From positions 62,001 through 126,000 of the forward strand of contig CAZSLI010000001.1 in assembly GCA_964607705.1 (NCBI GenBank): a DNA stretch of 64,000 bases, given 5' to 3'. Position numbers and translations under genes: made by a program. Source of the stretch: CAZSLI01 sp964607705 (GTDB lineage: Bacteria > Actinomycetota > Coriobacteriia > Anaerosomatales > PHET01). Positions 33,736 through 42,850 of this stretch are shown here, in pieces. The notes under the pieces were generated by a model. It worked only from the letters and a program-made list of their open reading frames with translations. It was not told where the DNA came from and did no database searches. The first letter of the stretch is position 1. The number at the start of each line of letters is the position of its first letter.

Positions 33736-35351
33736 GAACGTCCTCCAATCCGGCCTATCAGTCGGCGGCCGAGTTTGCTGACCGAGCGCACCTCGGCGAC
33801 GTGCATGACGTTCCCGAGCCCGAATGCGATGACGAAACACGCGACGCCGCCAACTGCGACTTGGAGAAGCGCGCTCGCCACGCCCGACAGGAGTGGCTCG
33901 ACGAACCCGGCGGCGTAGTACGCGGCCACGCCACCGACGAGGGAGGCGGCGATCATCTTGCCGTACACGCCGAGAACGCCCTTCAGGTCGTAGCCGCCGA
34001 TGCGACGCCGCAGCACCACGGCGAGCGTGGCAAGAAGAAGCACGTAGAACACGGTGTCGGCGACCGGAATCCCGTTCAGGCCCAGGCCGGCCCAGTCACC
34101 GAAGCCGGTGGAAAGGGTCCAGTACAAGCCGACCTGCACGATGGTGAGGACTACGTTCGCCATCGCGGGGGTCTTCGTGTCTTTCAGCGAGTAGAAGGTC
34201 CGCAGCACGAACATCATGCTCGCGTAAAAGACGAGCGCGATCGCCCACAGGCGCAGGGCGCTCGCTACCGGGGCGACGGATGCCTCCTCGAAGGCGCCGA
34301 CCCGGTAGAGCGAGACGAGCGGCACCGACAATGCGAACAGCGCCGCTGCCGAGGGGATGATGAGTACCGCCGTCGTGCGAAGGCCCGCCCCGAAATTGTT
34401 CTTGAACGCCGCCATGTCACGCCGGCCCGCCGACTCCGACAACTCGGTAAAGATGGCTGTGGCAAGCGCCACCGCGAGCACTCCGTACGGAAGCTGGTAG
34501 AAGTTCCATGCGTACCACAGGATCGACGGTCCGTTCTCGGCGACTGCGAAGGCCGAAGCGTTGCGGAACGATACCGCGATCAGGTTGGTCACCACGTAGA
34601 TCACGGTGGGGATCGCAAGGACGAGCATGTGCCGAACGTCGGGATCGCCGAGCCCAAGCTCGGCGTGGTACCTGACGCCGCGGCGTTTGAGGTCCGGGAA
34701 CATGACCGCGAACATGGCGACCACCCCGAGCGTGGTGCCCAAGGCGAGCACGACAAGGCCCTGCGTCGTGTCTGCGCCGATGCGGGCCACCGTCAGCAGC
34801 GTCACGATGACCACGACGTTGTTGAAGACAGGGCCCAGCGCGGTCCACAGGTAGCTTCGCTCGGCGTTCAGCAGCCCCTGCATCACCATGCCGCCGCCAT
34901 AGACGACCACCTGGATGGCGAAGAAGCGGAAGAAGAAGCTCGCCATCTCGCGCACCGGTGCGGCCGACTCGGAGGGAAGCCGGAAGGTCTGGGTCCAGAT
35001 GAACGGTTGCGGCAGCAGGATGCCGATGATCGCGACGACGCCAAGGGCGAGCACGGCGACGTTGAACACGTGATTGGCGAAGCGCCACGCCTCCTGTTCG
35101 TTGCGTCGCGCCTTGATCTCCAAGAATGTAGGGATGAACAGCGACGACAGGATGCCGCCGGCAACAAGCTCGAAGATCATGTTGGGGATGTTGTTCGCCA
35201 CGCTGTACGCCGCCGCGAGCGTCGTCGCACCGAGCGCGTACGCGGTAGCCCAGGTACGCACGAACCCGGTCACCCGCGACAGAGAGGTCGCAAGCGACAT
35301 GGTCGCGGTCGAGCGGGCGATGGAAGGCCTGCTGATGGTGGTTCCTCTCAC
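33732..35351 (-). CDS. murJ: MurJ-family lipid flippase
   Basis: This 539-residue MOP-superfamily protein has about 14 membrane helices. Conserved N-terminal features include ATSLSRVTGFVRTWATAYALG and IPNMIFELVAGGILSSLFIP; LRTFYSLKDTKTPA is in the second half. It flips lipid II or a related lipid-linked sugar. It is oriented opposite to its neighbours and coupled to the GT2 gene, so it may serve a different polymer than peptidoglycan. GTG 35351 is the longest start; a weak ribosome-binding site leaves it uncertain. Confidence 0.92.
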   Translation of the reverse strand: MRGTTISRPSIARSTATMSLATSLSRVTGFVRTWATAYALGATTLAAAYSVANNIPNMIFELVAGGILSSLFIPTFLEIKARRNEQEAWRFANHVFNVAVLALGVVAIIGILLPQPFIWTQTFRLPSESAAPVREMASFFFRFFAIQVVVYGGGMVMQGLLNAERSYLWTALGPVFNNVVVIVTLLTVARIGADTTQGLVVLALGTTLGVVAMFAVMFPDLKRRGVRYHAELGLGDPDVRHMLVLAIPTVIYVVTNLIAVSFRNASAFAVAENGPSILWYAWNFYQLPYGVLAVALATAIFTELSESAGRRDMAAFKNNFGAGLRTTAVLIIPSAAALFALSVPLVSLYRVGAFEEASVAPVASALRLWAIALVFYASMMFVLRTFYSLKDTKTPAMANVVLTIVQVGLYWTLSTGFGDWAGLGLNGIPVADTVFYVLLLATLAVVLRRRIGGYDLKGVLGVYGKMIAASLVGGVAAYYAAGFVEPLLSGVASALLQVAVGGVACFVIAFGLGNVMHVAEVRSVSKLGRRLIGRIGGRS

Positions 35352-35478
35352 AAATGGGAAGGCACGCTCGCGTGCGGGGCTAGTGTAACCGAGGTGGCGG
35401 CGCCTTCTGTTCGAGAGCGTGACGGCGTCACCCTCTCGTCACCGCCGATGGCCCCGGCATCCGCTATCATGGGTGCGG
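35352..35478. promoter_or_regulatory. Divergent promoter region murJ / phosphatase-like gene
   Basis: On the minus strand TACACT (35387-35382) is a likely murJ -10, followed by a GCACGCTCGCGTGC palindrome (35363-35376) in its leader. A 5+5-bp inverted repeat, GAGAG-C-GTGAC with GTCAC-C-CTCTC (35413-35437), lies between the two promoters and could bind a regulator. On the plus strand TATCAT (35465-35470) lies 8 nt before the ATG of the next gene, which suggests a leaderless mRNA. Confidence 0.45.
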
Positions 35479-37812
35479 ATGAGAAGGGCCACCCTGATAA
35501 CCATGCTCGTCGCCGCCTGTGCCGCGGCGTGGCTCGGCCTCCCTCGCAGCGCTGCCGCCAAGGCAGCAACGGACAAGACGTGCATCATCGTCCTCGCGCC
35601 CTATCTCACGTGGGCCGACATCACTCCCACCGCTACGCCCACACTGTGGCGGCTCGCGCAGACGGGTGCCACCGGCAACGTCAACGCTCGCAGCCGCTCG
35701 CGCGACAAGGCGGACGCAGCATCGCCGCTCGAAGGGGCGCTCGGCATCTCAGCGGGATCGTGGGCTGTGAGCGTGCCGACCGCGGCGGGCGCCTACAGCG
35801 TTACTGAGCGCTACGAAGTGGGCACGGCTGCCGAGGCCTACCGTCGCGCAACCGGCAACCAGGTGGGGGACAGCGCTATCGTCTTCCTCGGCATGCCCCT
35901 CACGGCCAGAGTGAACGCCGAGAAGGCGTTCGAGATCCAGCTTGGGATCCTCGGCGAGTCCGTAGAGGACGCTGGCGGCACGACGGCAGCGGTGGGGAAC
36001 TCGGATGTCGGCTACGTCACCGGCGAACAGCGCTACGTGCGTCCCGCTGCACTTGCCGCGATGAACGCCGAGGGACTCGTGCGGTTCGGCGACGTCTCCC
36101 GCAGGCTGCTCACGCAAGACGCGAACGCGCCCTTCGGCATCGCCACTGACAAGGCGGCCGTCGCCAAGGCGCTCAAAGCAGCGAATCATGACATGGCGGC
36201 CGCGGGAGGCCCGCGTCTGGTCGTGGTGGATGCCGGTGACGTCTACCGTGCGGTCAAGTTCTCCGAGCAGGTGACAGCGGAGATCGCGGTGAAGCAGCGT
36301 GAGCGGGGCATGAGCACGCTCGATGCCGCGGTCGCTGCCGCCGAGAACACGTTCGGCCGTAGCGCCACGCTGATGGTCGTCGGCCAGTCAACCGGCGATC
36401 CGGCTCTCGGCCAAGCCGAGGGAATCGCTCCGCTCATCGTTTCAGGCGACGGTTGGGGAGCGGGTCAACTCACCTCCGACTCCACTCACCGCATCGGGCT
36501 CGTCACTAACCCGGATATCACCGCCTCGGCACTCGAGGCGCTCGGCATCCCGCAGCCGGTGTCTGTCATCGGCGACCCGGTCCATGAGCGCTCGGCGGGC
36601 GATCTTGCTTCGCGCATCGCACTGCTATCGCGCATGGATGCGACCGCGGTCTCCGTCGACCAGGCGAAACCAGGACTCGTCAATACGTTCGTCGCGCTCA
36701 CCATCGTGGCGCTACTCATGGCTGCGTTCATCCTTGTGCGCGCGCGTGAGTGGTCACTGCGCGTACTCGGCCGAGGAGTGGCAGTCGTCAAGGCTCTGCT
36801 GCTGTTGGTGCTCGCGCTGCCTATGTGTGGTTGGCTGATGTTCGGGTTCAACCGCTGGCCCGTGACGTCCGGGCAGGCGATAACCGCCTACGTCGTCACG
36901 GTTGCCATCGTGTGGGCCATCGGAATCCTCCTGTGGTGGAAGACCGGTGCACGGGTGCCTGTGGCCGTGCTATCGCTCGCCACAGCGGCCACCATCATCG
37001 TCGACCAGTGGCTCGGTGCTCCCGCATCGTTCACGAACTTCTACGGCTACTCGCCGCTTCTCGCGGCCCGCTTCTATGGGATGGGCAACGAAGCGGCGGC
37101 GATCTTGTTCGGATCGTCGATCGTCGGGCTCGCGCTGCTGGTGGACGAGTGGCCGGAGCATCGCTTCACGGTATACGTCCGCCGTTTCGGCCTGCCACTC
37201 GTCGGCCTCATAGCGATCATGACCGCGGCTGCACCTTTCTGGGGAGCCAACGTCGGCGTCGCGATCTGGGGTGTGGTTGGATACGGTCTCGCCTGGGTCC
37301 TCATGAACGGGCACCACGTGTCTTGGCGGATCGTCTTCTGGCTCTTCCTGGGGGTCGTGGTCATCATTGCGGCGTTCGCCGCTATCGACCTTTTCGGCGG
37401 TGGCCCGCAGACCCACTTGGGACGCGCCCTGACGTCTGCGCAGAGCGGCGGGCTCGTCGAGCTGTGGAACATCATCGTCCGTAAGGCCGAGACCAACGCC
37501 AGGGTGCTCACGCGGACCAACTGGGCCTACATCCTGCTCGCGGTCCTGGCCTTCCTCGGCCTGATGCGCTGGCGACCGCAGGGCGGCTTTGCCGACACCC
37601 TCATCGAGAATCCGAACTTCGCCGACGCGATCACCGTCTCGCTCGTCGCCGGGCTCGTCGCGTACTTCACTGAGGACTCGGGAATCGTGATCCCTGCGCT
37701 CGAGGTCTTCTACGTGGGAATCGGCCTGTCATGGGTCATGCTGTCCCACGCGCTCCAACAGCGCCGGCGTGCTGAGGCGACGGCCGCCGAGGACCGGGCG
37801 AGCGAGCGATGA
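35479..37812 (+). CDS. Alkaline-phosphatase-like domain plus multi-helix membrane protein
   Basis: This is a 777-residue protein of unknown function. A signal-like N-terminus (RRATLITMLVAACAAAWLGL) leads to an exported domain of about 390 residues with alkaline-phosphatase-superfamily traits: ITPTATPTLWRLAQTGATGN, IAPLIVSGDGWGAG, and GLVTNPDITASALEALGIP. Classical metal-binding residues are not all obvious, so activity is unsure. The C-terminal 370 residues have about ten membrane helices. ATG 35479 is chosen because the signal peptide begins there. It overlaps the next gene by 4 nt. A role in handling a phosphate-linked envelope polymer is inferred. Confidence 0.7.
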   Translation: MRRATLITMLVAACAAAWLGLPRSAAAKAATDKTCIIVLAPYLTWADITPTATPTLWRLAQTGATGNVNARSRSRDKADAASPLEGALGISAGSWAVSVPTAAGAYSVTERYEVGTAAEAYRRATGNQVGDSAIVFLGMPLTARVNAEKAFEIQLGILGESVEDAGGTTAAVGNSDVGYVTGEQRYVRPAALAAMNAEGLVRFGDVSRRLLTQDANAPFGIATDKAAVAKALKAANHDMAAAGGPRLVVVDAGDVYRAVKFSEQVTAEIAVKQRERGMSTLDAAVAAAENTFGRSATLMVVGQSTGDPALGQAEGIAPLIVSGDGWGAGQLTSDSTHRIGLVTNPDITASALEALGIPQPVSVIGDPVHERSAGDLASRIALLSRMDATAVSVDQAKPGLVNTFVALTIVALLMAAFILVRAREWSLRVLGRGVAVVKALLLLVLALPMCGWLMFGFNRWPVTSGQAITAYVVTVAIVWAIGILLWWKTGARVPVAVLSLATAATIIVDQWLGAPASFTNFYGYSPLLAARFYGMGNEAAAILFGSSIVGLALLVDEWPEHRFTVYVRRFGLPLVGLIAIMTAAAPFWGANVGVAIWGVVGYGLAWVLMNGHHVSWRIVFWLFLGVVVIIAAFAAIDLFGGGPQTHLGRALTSAQSGGLVELWNIIVRKAETNARVLTRTNWAYILLAVLAFLGLMRWRPQGGFADTLIENPNFADAITVSLVAGLVAYFTEDSGIVIPALEVFYVGIGLSWVMLSHALQQRRRAEATAAEDRASER

Positions 37813-38756
37813 GCGGGCGCGACGCCGCAGTGATCCTCATGGGAGCGTTGCTCGGCCTTGGGGTCCCATGGCTGGGCATGCGCATGCTCGAACCGTCACT
37901 GGCCGAGGGGCCGCGGACCGCCAACTACCGAGGACGATCGGTGTACGCCGGCCTCGGCGTCGTGTGGCTGCTGTGGGCAGGAGCTGCGATCGTCGGGGGT
38001 GTCTTCGGTGCCGACACAGGCGGCGAGCGCACCTCGCTGTTGCCGATACTGACCCTTGCAGGCCCGCTCGCGCTGGTTGCGTTCGCATTGGGGCTGGTTG
38101 ACGACGCCTACGGCACCGGAGCATCGCGCGGCTTTCGCGGGCACCTTCGCGCGTTGAGGCACGGCAGGCTCACGACCGGCGGCCTCAAGTTGTTCGGGAT
38201 CTCGCTCGCTTCCTACGTCGTCGCCTTCATACTCGCCCAGGCGGCCGGATGGGGAGACAGCGGACTGGGACTGGCTTTGCTCTACGCATTGCCCGCGGGC
38301 GCGGCCATCGCGCTGACCGCGAACTTCGTCAATCTATGCGACCTGCGGCCGGGACGCGCGCTGAAGGTCTACGCCGTTCTCGCGTTGGGCGGACTCGTCG
38401 CGGTCATCGCGGGTATGGGTAACGTCGCCGATACTCCCGTGACGGAGCGGCTCGTTGATGGCCTCGTGCTGCTGCTGTTTCTCGCGGGCCCGCTCCTGGC
38501 AACATGGCGTTTCGATCTGGGCGAACTCGGCATGCTCGGCGACTCGGGTGCGAACGCCGCTGGTGCCGTGACAGGCCTGCTCATCGTCGCCGGCCTGCCG
38601 TTCTGGGGTGTGCTCATCTACCTCGCGCTAGTTCTTGCACTGAATCTGGCGAGCGAGCGGTTCTCTTTCTCGGGCGTGATCGAGAAGAGCGCACTACTGT
38701 CACGCATCGACAGCTGGGGCCGCCTGCCCGCCGAAGAATCTTCACGAGACTCGTAA
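37809..38756 (+). CDS. Variant MraY/WecA-family phosphoglycosyl transferase
   Basis: This 315-residue polytopic protein has about ten helices. Family landmarks are partly kept: the acidic pair in FALGLVDDAYG, and NFVNLCDLRPGRALK where canonical enzymes have NxxNxxDGxDG. ELGMLGDSGANAAG matches the GDxGS-type loop. The replacement of GxDG by LRPGR marks a separate subfamily. It is probably still a polyprenyl-phosphate sugar-1-phosphate transferase, but altered chemistry or loss of activity is possible. It is translationally coupled to the phosphatase-like gene. Confidence 0.75.
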   Translation: MSGRDAAVILMGALLGLGVPWLGMRMLEPSLAEGPRTANYRGRSVYAGLGVVWLLWAGAAIVGGVFGADTGGERTSLLPILTLAGPLALVAFALGLVDDAYGTGASRGFRGHLRALRHGRLTTGGLKLFGISLASYVVAFILAQAAGWGDSGLGLALLYALPAGAAIALTANFVNLCDLRPGRALKVYAVLALGGLVAVIAGMGNVADTPVTERLVDGLVLLLFLAGPLLATWRFDLGELGMLGDSGANAAGAVTGLLIVAGLPFWGVLIYLALVLALNLASERFSFSGVIEKSALLSRIDSWGRLPAEESSRDS

Positions 38757-38786
38757 TCAAGTCCGCACGACCTGCACGCCGCCGAG

Positions 38787-38792
38787 TAGAAT
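38787..38792 (+). promoter_or_regulatory. -10 (TAGAAT) of pyrG
   Basis: TAGAAT lies 50 nt before the pyrG ATG, with AAGGGAGCTGATAGGGG-type purine-rich leader between. No TG extension and no good -35. Confidence 0.4.
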
Positions 38793-38842
38793 CGGCAACG
38801 GGGTACGCACGTATCGATCCTCAAGGGAGCTGATAGGGGCAC

Positions 38843-40450
38843 ATGACCAAGCACATCTTCGTGACCGGAGGCGTCGTCTCCTCGCTCGGTAAGGGCATCA
38901 CGGCCGCATCACTCGGCCGCTTGCTCAAGTCGCGCGGACTCAAGGTGACCATCCAGAAGCTCGACCCGTATCTGAACGTCGATCCGGGCACGATGAGCCC
39001 TTTTCAGCACGGTGAGGTCTTCGTCACCGATGACGGGGGAGAGACCGACCTCGACCTGGGGCACTACGAGCGCTTCATCGACGAGTCGCTGTCTCGCGAC
39101 TGCAACGTCACAGCGGGCTCGGTCTACCAGACGCTCATCGGCAAGGAGCGCCGCGGCGACTTCCTCGGCGGTACGGTGCAGGTCATCCCGCACGTCACCA
39201 ATGAGATCAAGGACCGCATCAACCGCCTCGCCGAGCAGACGAAGCCAGACGTCATCCTGACCGAGGTCGGCGGTACGGTCGGCGACATCGAGTCGCTGCC
39301 GTTCCTCGAGGCCATCCGGCAGATGCGCAAGGACAAGGGCCGCGAGAATGTCTGCTACATCCACGTGACGCTTGTGCCGTGGATCGGCGCGTCGAGCGAG
39401 CTCAAGACGAAGCCGACGCAGCACTCCGTCAAGGAACTGCGCAGCATCGGCATCACGCCCGACTTCATCGTCTGCCGCAGCGACCGCCCCATCGACGCGA
39501 GCATCCGGCGCAAGATCGCGCTCTTCTGCGACGTCGACCCCAAGGCCGTCGTCTCCGCCATCGACGCGCCTTCGATCTACCAGGTGCCCGAGAACCTGCG
39601 CGCCCAGCAGCTCGACGAGATGGTCATCGACCGCCTCGAACTCGAGTGCGGCAAGCCGGACATGTCCGAGTGGGACGCGTTCGTGGCGCACTCGGCATCG
39701 CTCTCCGACGAGGTCAACATCGCGCTCGTCGGCAAATACGTCCAACTGCCGGACGCCTACCTCTCGGTCAACGAGGCGCTCGATCATGCAGGCATCTTCC
39801 ACAACCACAAGGTGAAGATGCACTGGGTCGACGCCGAGTCGATCACTCCCGAGGAAGTCGACCAGGTCCTTTCAAAGATGGATGGCATCCTCGTCCCGGG
39901 TGGCTTCGGGATCCGTGGTATCGAAGGTAAGATCCGAGCGGCCTGCTACGCCCGCGAGAACAAGGTGCCGTACTTCGGCATCTGCCTCGGCATGCAGGTG
40001 GCAGTCGCCGAGTTCGCGCGCCACGTCGCAGGTCTCGACGGCGCCAACTCCGCCGAGTTCGATCCGGTGACCGAGCACCCCGTCATCGACCTCATGCGCG
40101 ACCAGCACGGAGTCGAAGACATGGGCGGCACCATGCGCCTCGGGGCCTACCCCTGCAAGGTCGTGCCGGGAACCAAGGGTTTCGACGCCTACGGCGAAGA
40201 GGTCATCTACGAGCGCCATCGCCACCGCTATGAGGTCAACAACGCCTACCGCGACCGACTGACCGAGGCCGGTCTCGTGATCAGCGGCATGAGCCCTGAC
40301 GGCAAGCTCGTCGAGATGGTCGAGCTGCCGGACCACCCCTGGTTCCTCGGCAACCAGGGCCACCCCGAGTTCAAGAGCCGACCCACGCGTCCCGCACCAC
40401 TGTTCCGCGACTTCATCGGCGCCGCTGTCGCCTTCAAGGATGCGCGCTAG
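38843..40450 (+). CDS. pyrG: CTP synthase
   Basis: This 535-residue enzyme aminates UTP to CTP with glutamine. The synthetase domain begins TKHIFVTGGVVSSLGKGI with the P-loop; TEVGGTVGDIESLPFLEA is conserved. The glutaminase domain has the Cys nucleophile in FGICLGMQ and the His-Glu pair in GHPEFKSRP. It stands in the actinobacterial steA-steB-pyrG order, interrupted by the envelope genes. The next gene starts at the following base. Confidence 0.98.
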   Translation: MTKHIFVTGGVVSSLGKGITAASLGRLLKSRGLKVTIQKLDPYLNVDPGTMSPFQHGEVFVTDDGGETDLDLGHYERFIDESLSRDCNVTAGSVYQTLIGKERRGDFLGGTVQVIPHVTNEIKDRINRLAEQTKPDVILTEVGGTVGDIESLPFLEAIRQMRKDKGRENVCYIHVTLVPWIGASSELKTKPTQHSVKELRSIGITPDFIVCRSDRPIDASIRRKIALFCDVDPKAVVSAIDAPSIYQVPENLRAQQLDEMVIDRLELECGKPDMSEWDAFVAHSASLSDEVNIALVGKYVQLPDAYLSVNEALDHAGIFHNHKVKMHWVDAESITPEEVDQVLSKMDGILVPGGFGIRGIEGKIRAACYARENKVPYFGICLGMQVAVAEFARHVAGLDGANSAEFDPVTEHPVIDLMRDQHGVEDMGGTMRLGAYPCKVVPGTKGFDAYGEEVIYERHRHRYEVNNAYRDRLTEAGLVISGMSPDGKLVEMVELPDHPWFLGNQGHPEFKSRPTRPAPLFRDFIGAAVAFKDAR

Positions 40451-41599
40451 ATGAGCGACGTCCGCGCCGAGTCTGCCGAGGACGCTCGCCTGCTGGAGAC
40501 GTTCCTGGAGCTCGTGCGGATCGACAGCCCCTCCCGCGAGGAGCGTGCTGTCGCCGAGTACTGTGCGGCCGCGCTCGCGGCGGCCGGGTGCTCCGTACGA
40601 TTCGATGACAGCGCGGCGGTGACCGGCTCGGACACGGGCAACCTCATCGCCGAGCTGCCGGGCTCGTTGCCCGGCGTGCTGCTCCTCTCGGCCCACATGG
40701 ACACCGTGGAGCCGGGCAGGGGCGTGGACCCCGTCATACACGAAGGTCTCATCGTGGCGGCCGGCGACACGATTCTTGGAGCCGACGACAAGGCCGGTCT
40801 GGCGACCGCCATCGAGACGGCGCGTCGGCTGACTGAATCAGGAAAGCCTCATCCCACGGTGAAGTTTCTCTTCACCGTCCAGGAAGAGGTGGGCCTGTGC
40901 GGCGCAAAGGCGTTGGACGCCGGCGTCGTCGCCGGCGACCTGTGCCTGGTTCTCGACGCGGACGGACGGCCGGGCGGCATCGTCGTCGCCGCCCCGACGC
41001 ACTACACCTTCAAGGCGTCCTTCGAAGGCCGTGCCGCCCATGCGGGCGTGGCGCCGGAGTTGGGCATCTCGGCGATCGCCATGGCGGCTGATGCCATCGC
41101 AAGGATGCGGATCGGCCGGCTCGACGACCGTTCCACCGCCAACATCGGCACCGTGAGCGGCGGCCGGGCGACGAACGTCATCGCCCAGCAGGTCGAGATG
41201 ACAGGCGAGTGCCGGTCGCTCGATCGACAGCGTGTCGAGTCGATCAAGGCCGAAATGGACAGCGCGATGCGCGACGCGGCCGTCAAACACGGTGGCTCCG
41301 TCAACGTCGCCTGGACCCGCGAATACGAGGGATTCGAACTCTCCGAGGACGCCGCTGCAGTGCGGCTGGTCTCGCGTGCGTGCCGCGAGCTAGGCATGGA
41401 GCCCGGCACCTTCAAGACCGGCGGGGGGAGCGACGCCAACGTGATCGCCGCCTACGGAGTCGAGACGGTCGCGCTGTCATGCGGGATGCAGGGCGTTCAC
41501 GGAACTAGCGAACAGATCGAGGTCGTCGACCTCGAGCGGCTCACCGCGTTGTGCGTGCGGGTCGCTTACCTGCTCGGCGACCTGGGGGATGCCGCGTGA
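40451..41599 (+). CDS. M20-family metallopeptidase, PepT-like
   Basis: This 382-residue dinuclear zinc peptidase has ligands seen in LLSAHMDTVEPG (His, Asp), GADDKAGLA (bridging Asp), VQEEVGLCGA (catalytic Glu and ligand) and LVLDADGRPGG. A lid domain (about 180-290) carries the dimer His. It is likely a tripeptidase or related aminopeptidase. It overlaps the next gene by 4 nt. Confidence 0.85.
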   Translation: MSDVRAESAEDARLLETFLELVRIDSPSREERAVAEYCAAALAAAGCSVRFDDSAAVTGSDTGNLIAELPGSLPGVLLLSAHMDTVEPGRGVDPVIHEGLIVAAGDTILGADDKAGLATAIETARRLTESGKPHPTVKFLFTVQEEVGLCGAKALDAGVVAGDLCLVLDADGRPGGIVVAAPTHYTFKASFEGRAAHAGVAPELGISAIAMAADAIARMRIGRLDDRSTANIGTVSGGRATNVIAQQVEMTGECRSLDRQRVESIKAEMDSAMRDAAVKHGGSVNVAWTREYEGFELSEDAAAVRLVSRACRELGMEPGTFKTGGGSDANVIAAYGVETVALSCGMQGVHGTSEQIEVVDLERLTALCVRVAYLLGDLGDAA

Positions 41600-42687
41600 G
41601 GCTCGTCTGGGGCACGGTGTCCTCGGTCGAGCGCGAGGTAGCGGGCGCTCAAGATCTGCGGGTGTCACTCGACGACGGCCGCGAGGGGCGAGCAGTCAGC
41701 TACCCCTCTCTCGCCGGAATCTGCGAAGCCGGCGAACGAGTCTTGCTCAACACGACCGCCGTCGACCTGGCGTTGGGGACGGGCGGAAACCACTTCGTCG
41801 TGGCCCGGCAGGGCAGCGGAGAGGGCGTCGTGCTCGACGTCCCGAGCCCGGGGCACGTGATGAAGCTTCGCTACACGCCCCTGCAGGTGGACGTCATCGC
41901 GGTCGAGTCGCAGGAGTCCCCGCATCACGCCGTCATGCGACGGGTCGAGTCGCTCCTCGGCATGCCGGTGGTCTGCTGCGGGCTCCACAGTCAAGTCCCC
42001 CTGGTCGCCGCCGCGATCAAGCGCGCCGACTCGACTTTGCGAGTGGCCTACTGCATGACCGATGACGCCGCTCTGCCGATCGCCCTGTCCGACGTGGTTC
42101 GCGCTTGCGCCGACGAGGGTCTCCTCGACACGACGGTGACCTGCGGACAGGCGTTCGGCGGCGACTTGGAGGCGGTGAACCTCCACTCGGGGCTGCTCGC
42201 CGCGCGCCACGTCGCCCAAGCCGACGTGGCGATCGTTGCGCTCGGTCCGGGGGTTGTGGGGACCGCGACGCCGTTCGGACATGGCGGGATCGCACAGGGA
42301 GAGGCCGTCAACGCGGCAAGCGTTCTCGGCGGGGTTCCGGTGGTCTGCCTCAGGGTCTCCTTCGCCGATGCCCGCGAGCGCCATCGAGGGGTGAGTCACC
42401 ACACGCTCGCTGCGCTCACCAAAGTCGCCTTGGCGCCTGCTCACGTGGCGATTCCGTCACTTCCAGAAGAATTTTCCGATGCAATAGAGGAACAGCTCGA
42501 TGCAGCGGGTGTCGCGGAGCGTCACAGGCTGTACGTGTCGGCGGAAGGCAGGGTGGCGCCGCCCCCGCTATGTGGGGTGCGAGTCACCACCATGGGCCGT
42601 TCGCTCGCCGATGACCCCGCCTTCTTCGCGGCTGCGTTCGCAGCGGGAGATATTGCATCACAAGTCGCCCTTGGGACGCTCAAGTAG
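41596..42687 (+). CDS. DUF3866 family protein
   Basis: This 363-residue actinobacterial protein has no known function. Conserved stretches include LLNTTAVDLALGTGGNHFV, SPGHVMKLRYTPLQVDV and ALGPGVVGTATPFGHGGI. The central region resembles a cofactor-binding alpha/beta fold with no identified catalytic residues. GTG 41596 overlaps the peptidase stop (GTGA), so the two are co-translated. Confidence 0.8.
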   Translation: MRLVWGTVSSVEREVAGAQDLRVSLDDGREGRAVSYPSLAGICEAGERVLLNTTAVDLALGTGGNHFVVARQGSGEGVVLDVPSPGHVMKLRYTPLQVDVIAVESQESPHHAVMRRVESLLGMPVVCCGLHSQVPLVAAAIKRADSTLRVAYCMTDDAALPIALSDVVRACADEGLLDTTVTCGQAFGGDLEAVNLHSGLLAARHVAQADVAIVALGPGVVGTATPFGHGGIAQGEAVNAASVLGGVPVVCLRVSFADARERHRGVSHHTLAALTKVALAPAHVAIPSLPEEFSDAIEEQLDAAGVAERHRLYVSAEGRVAPPPLCGVRVTTMGRSLADDPAFFAAAFAAGDIASQVALGTLK

Positions 42688-42697
42688 CGTCATCTCT

Positions 42698-42760
42698 ATG
42701 CAATACTCACTCGGCATCATGCAATCCGGGCATTGCAGAGCGCTGCACGAGCGCTACACT
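42698..42760 (+). promoter_or_regulatory. ald promoter with ATGCAAT repeat operator
   Basis: ATGCAAT occurs at 42698-42704 and again at 42719-42725, 21 bp apart (two helical turns), and inverted as ATTGCA at 42732-42737. The last overlaps a -35 TTGCAG (42733-42738), followed after 16 nt by -10 TACACT (42755-42760). The spacing suits an Lrp/AsnC-type regulator such as AldR, which controls ald in mycobacteria; no regulator gene is nearby. The rest of the 42688-42850 gap shows only the leader. Confidence 0.55.
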
Positions 42761-42850
42761 GTGTGAGGTTTTCACCACCGCAGCGCCGCAGGTCGCGGCG
42801 CATCATCGCTGGCCGCCACAGAGCGTGCTGAGACGCGAAGGGAGCAACTC

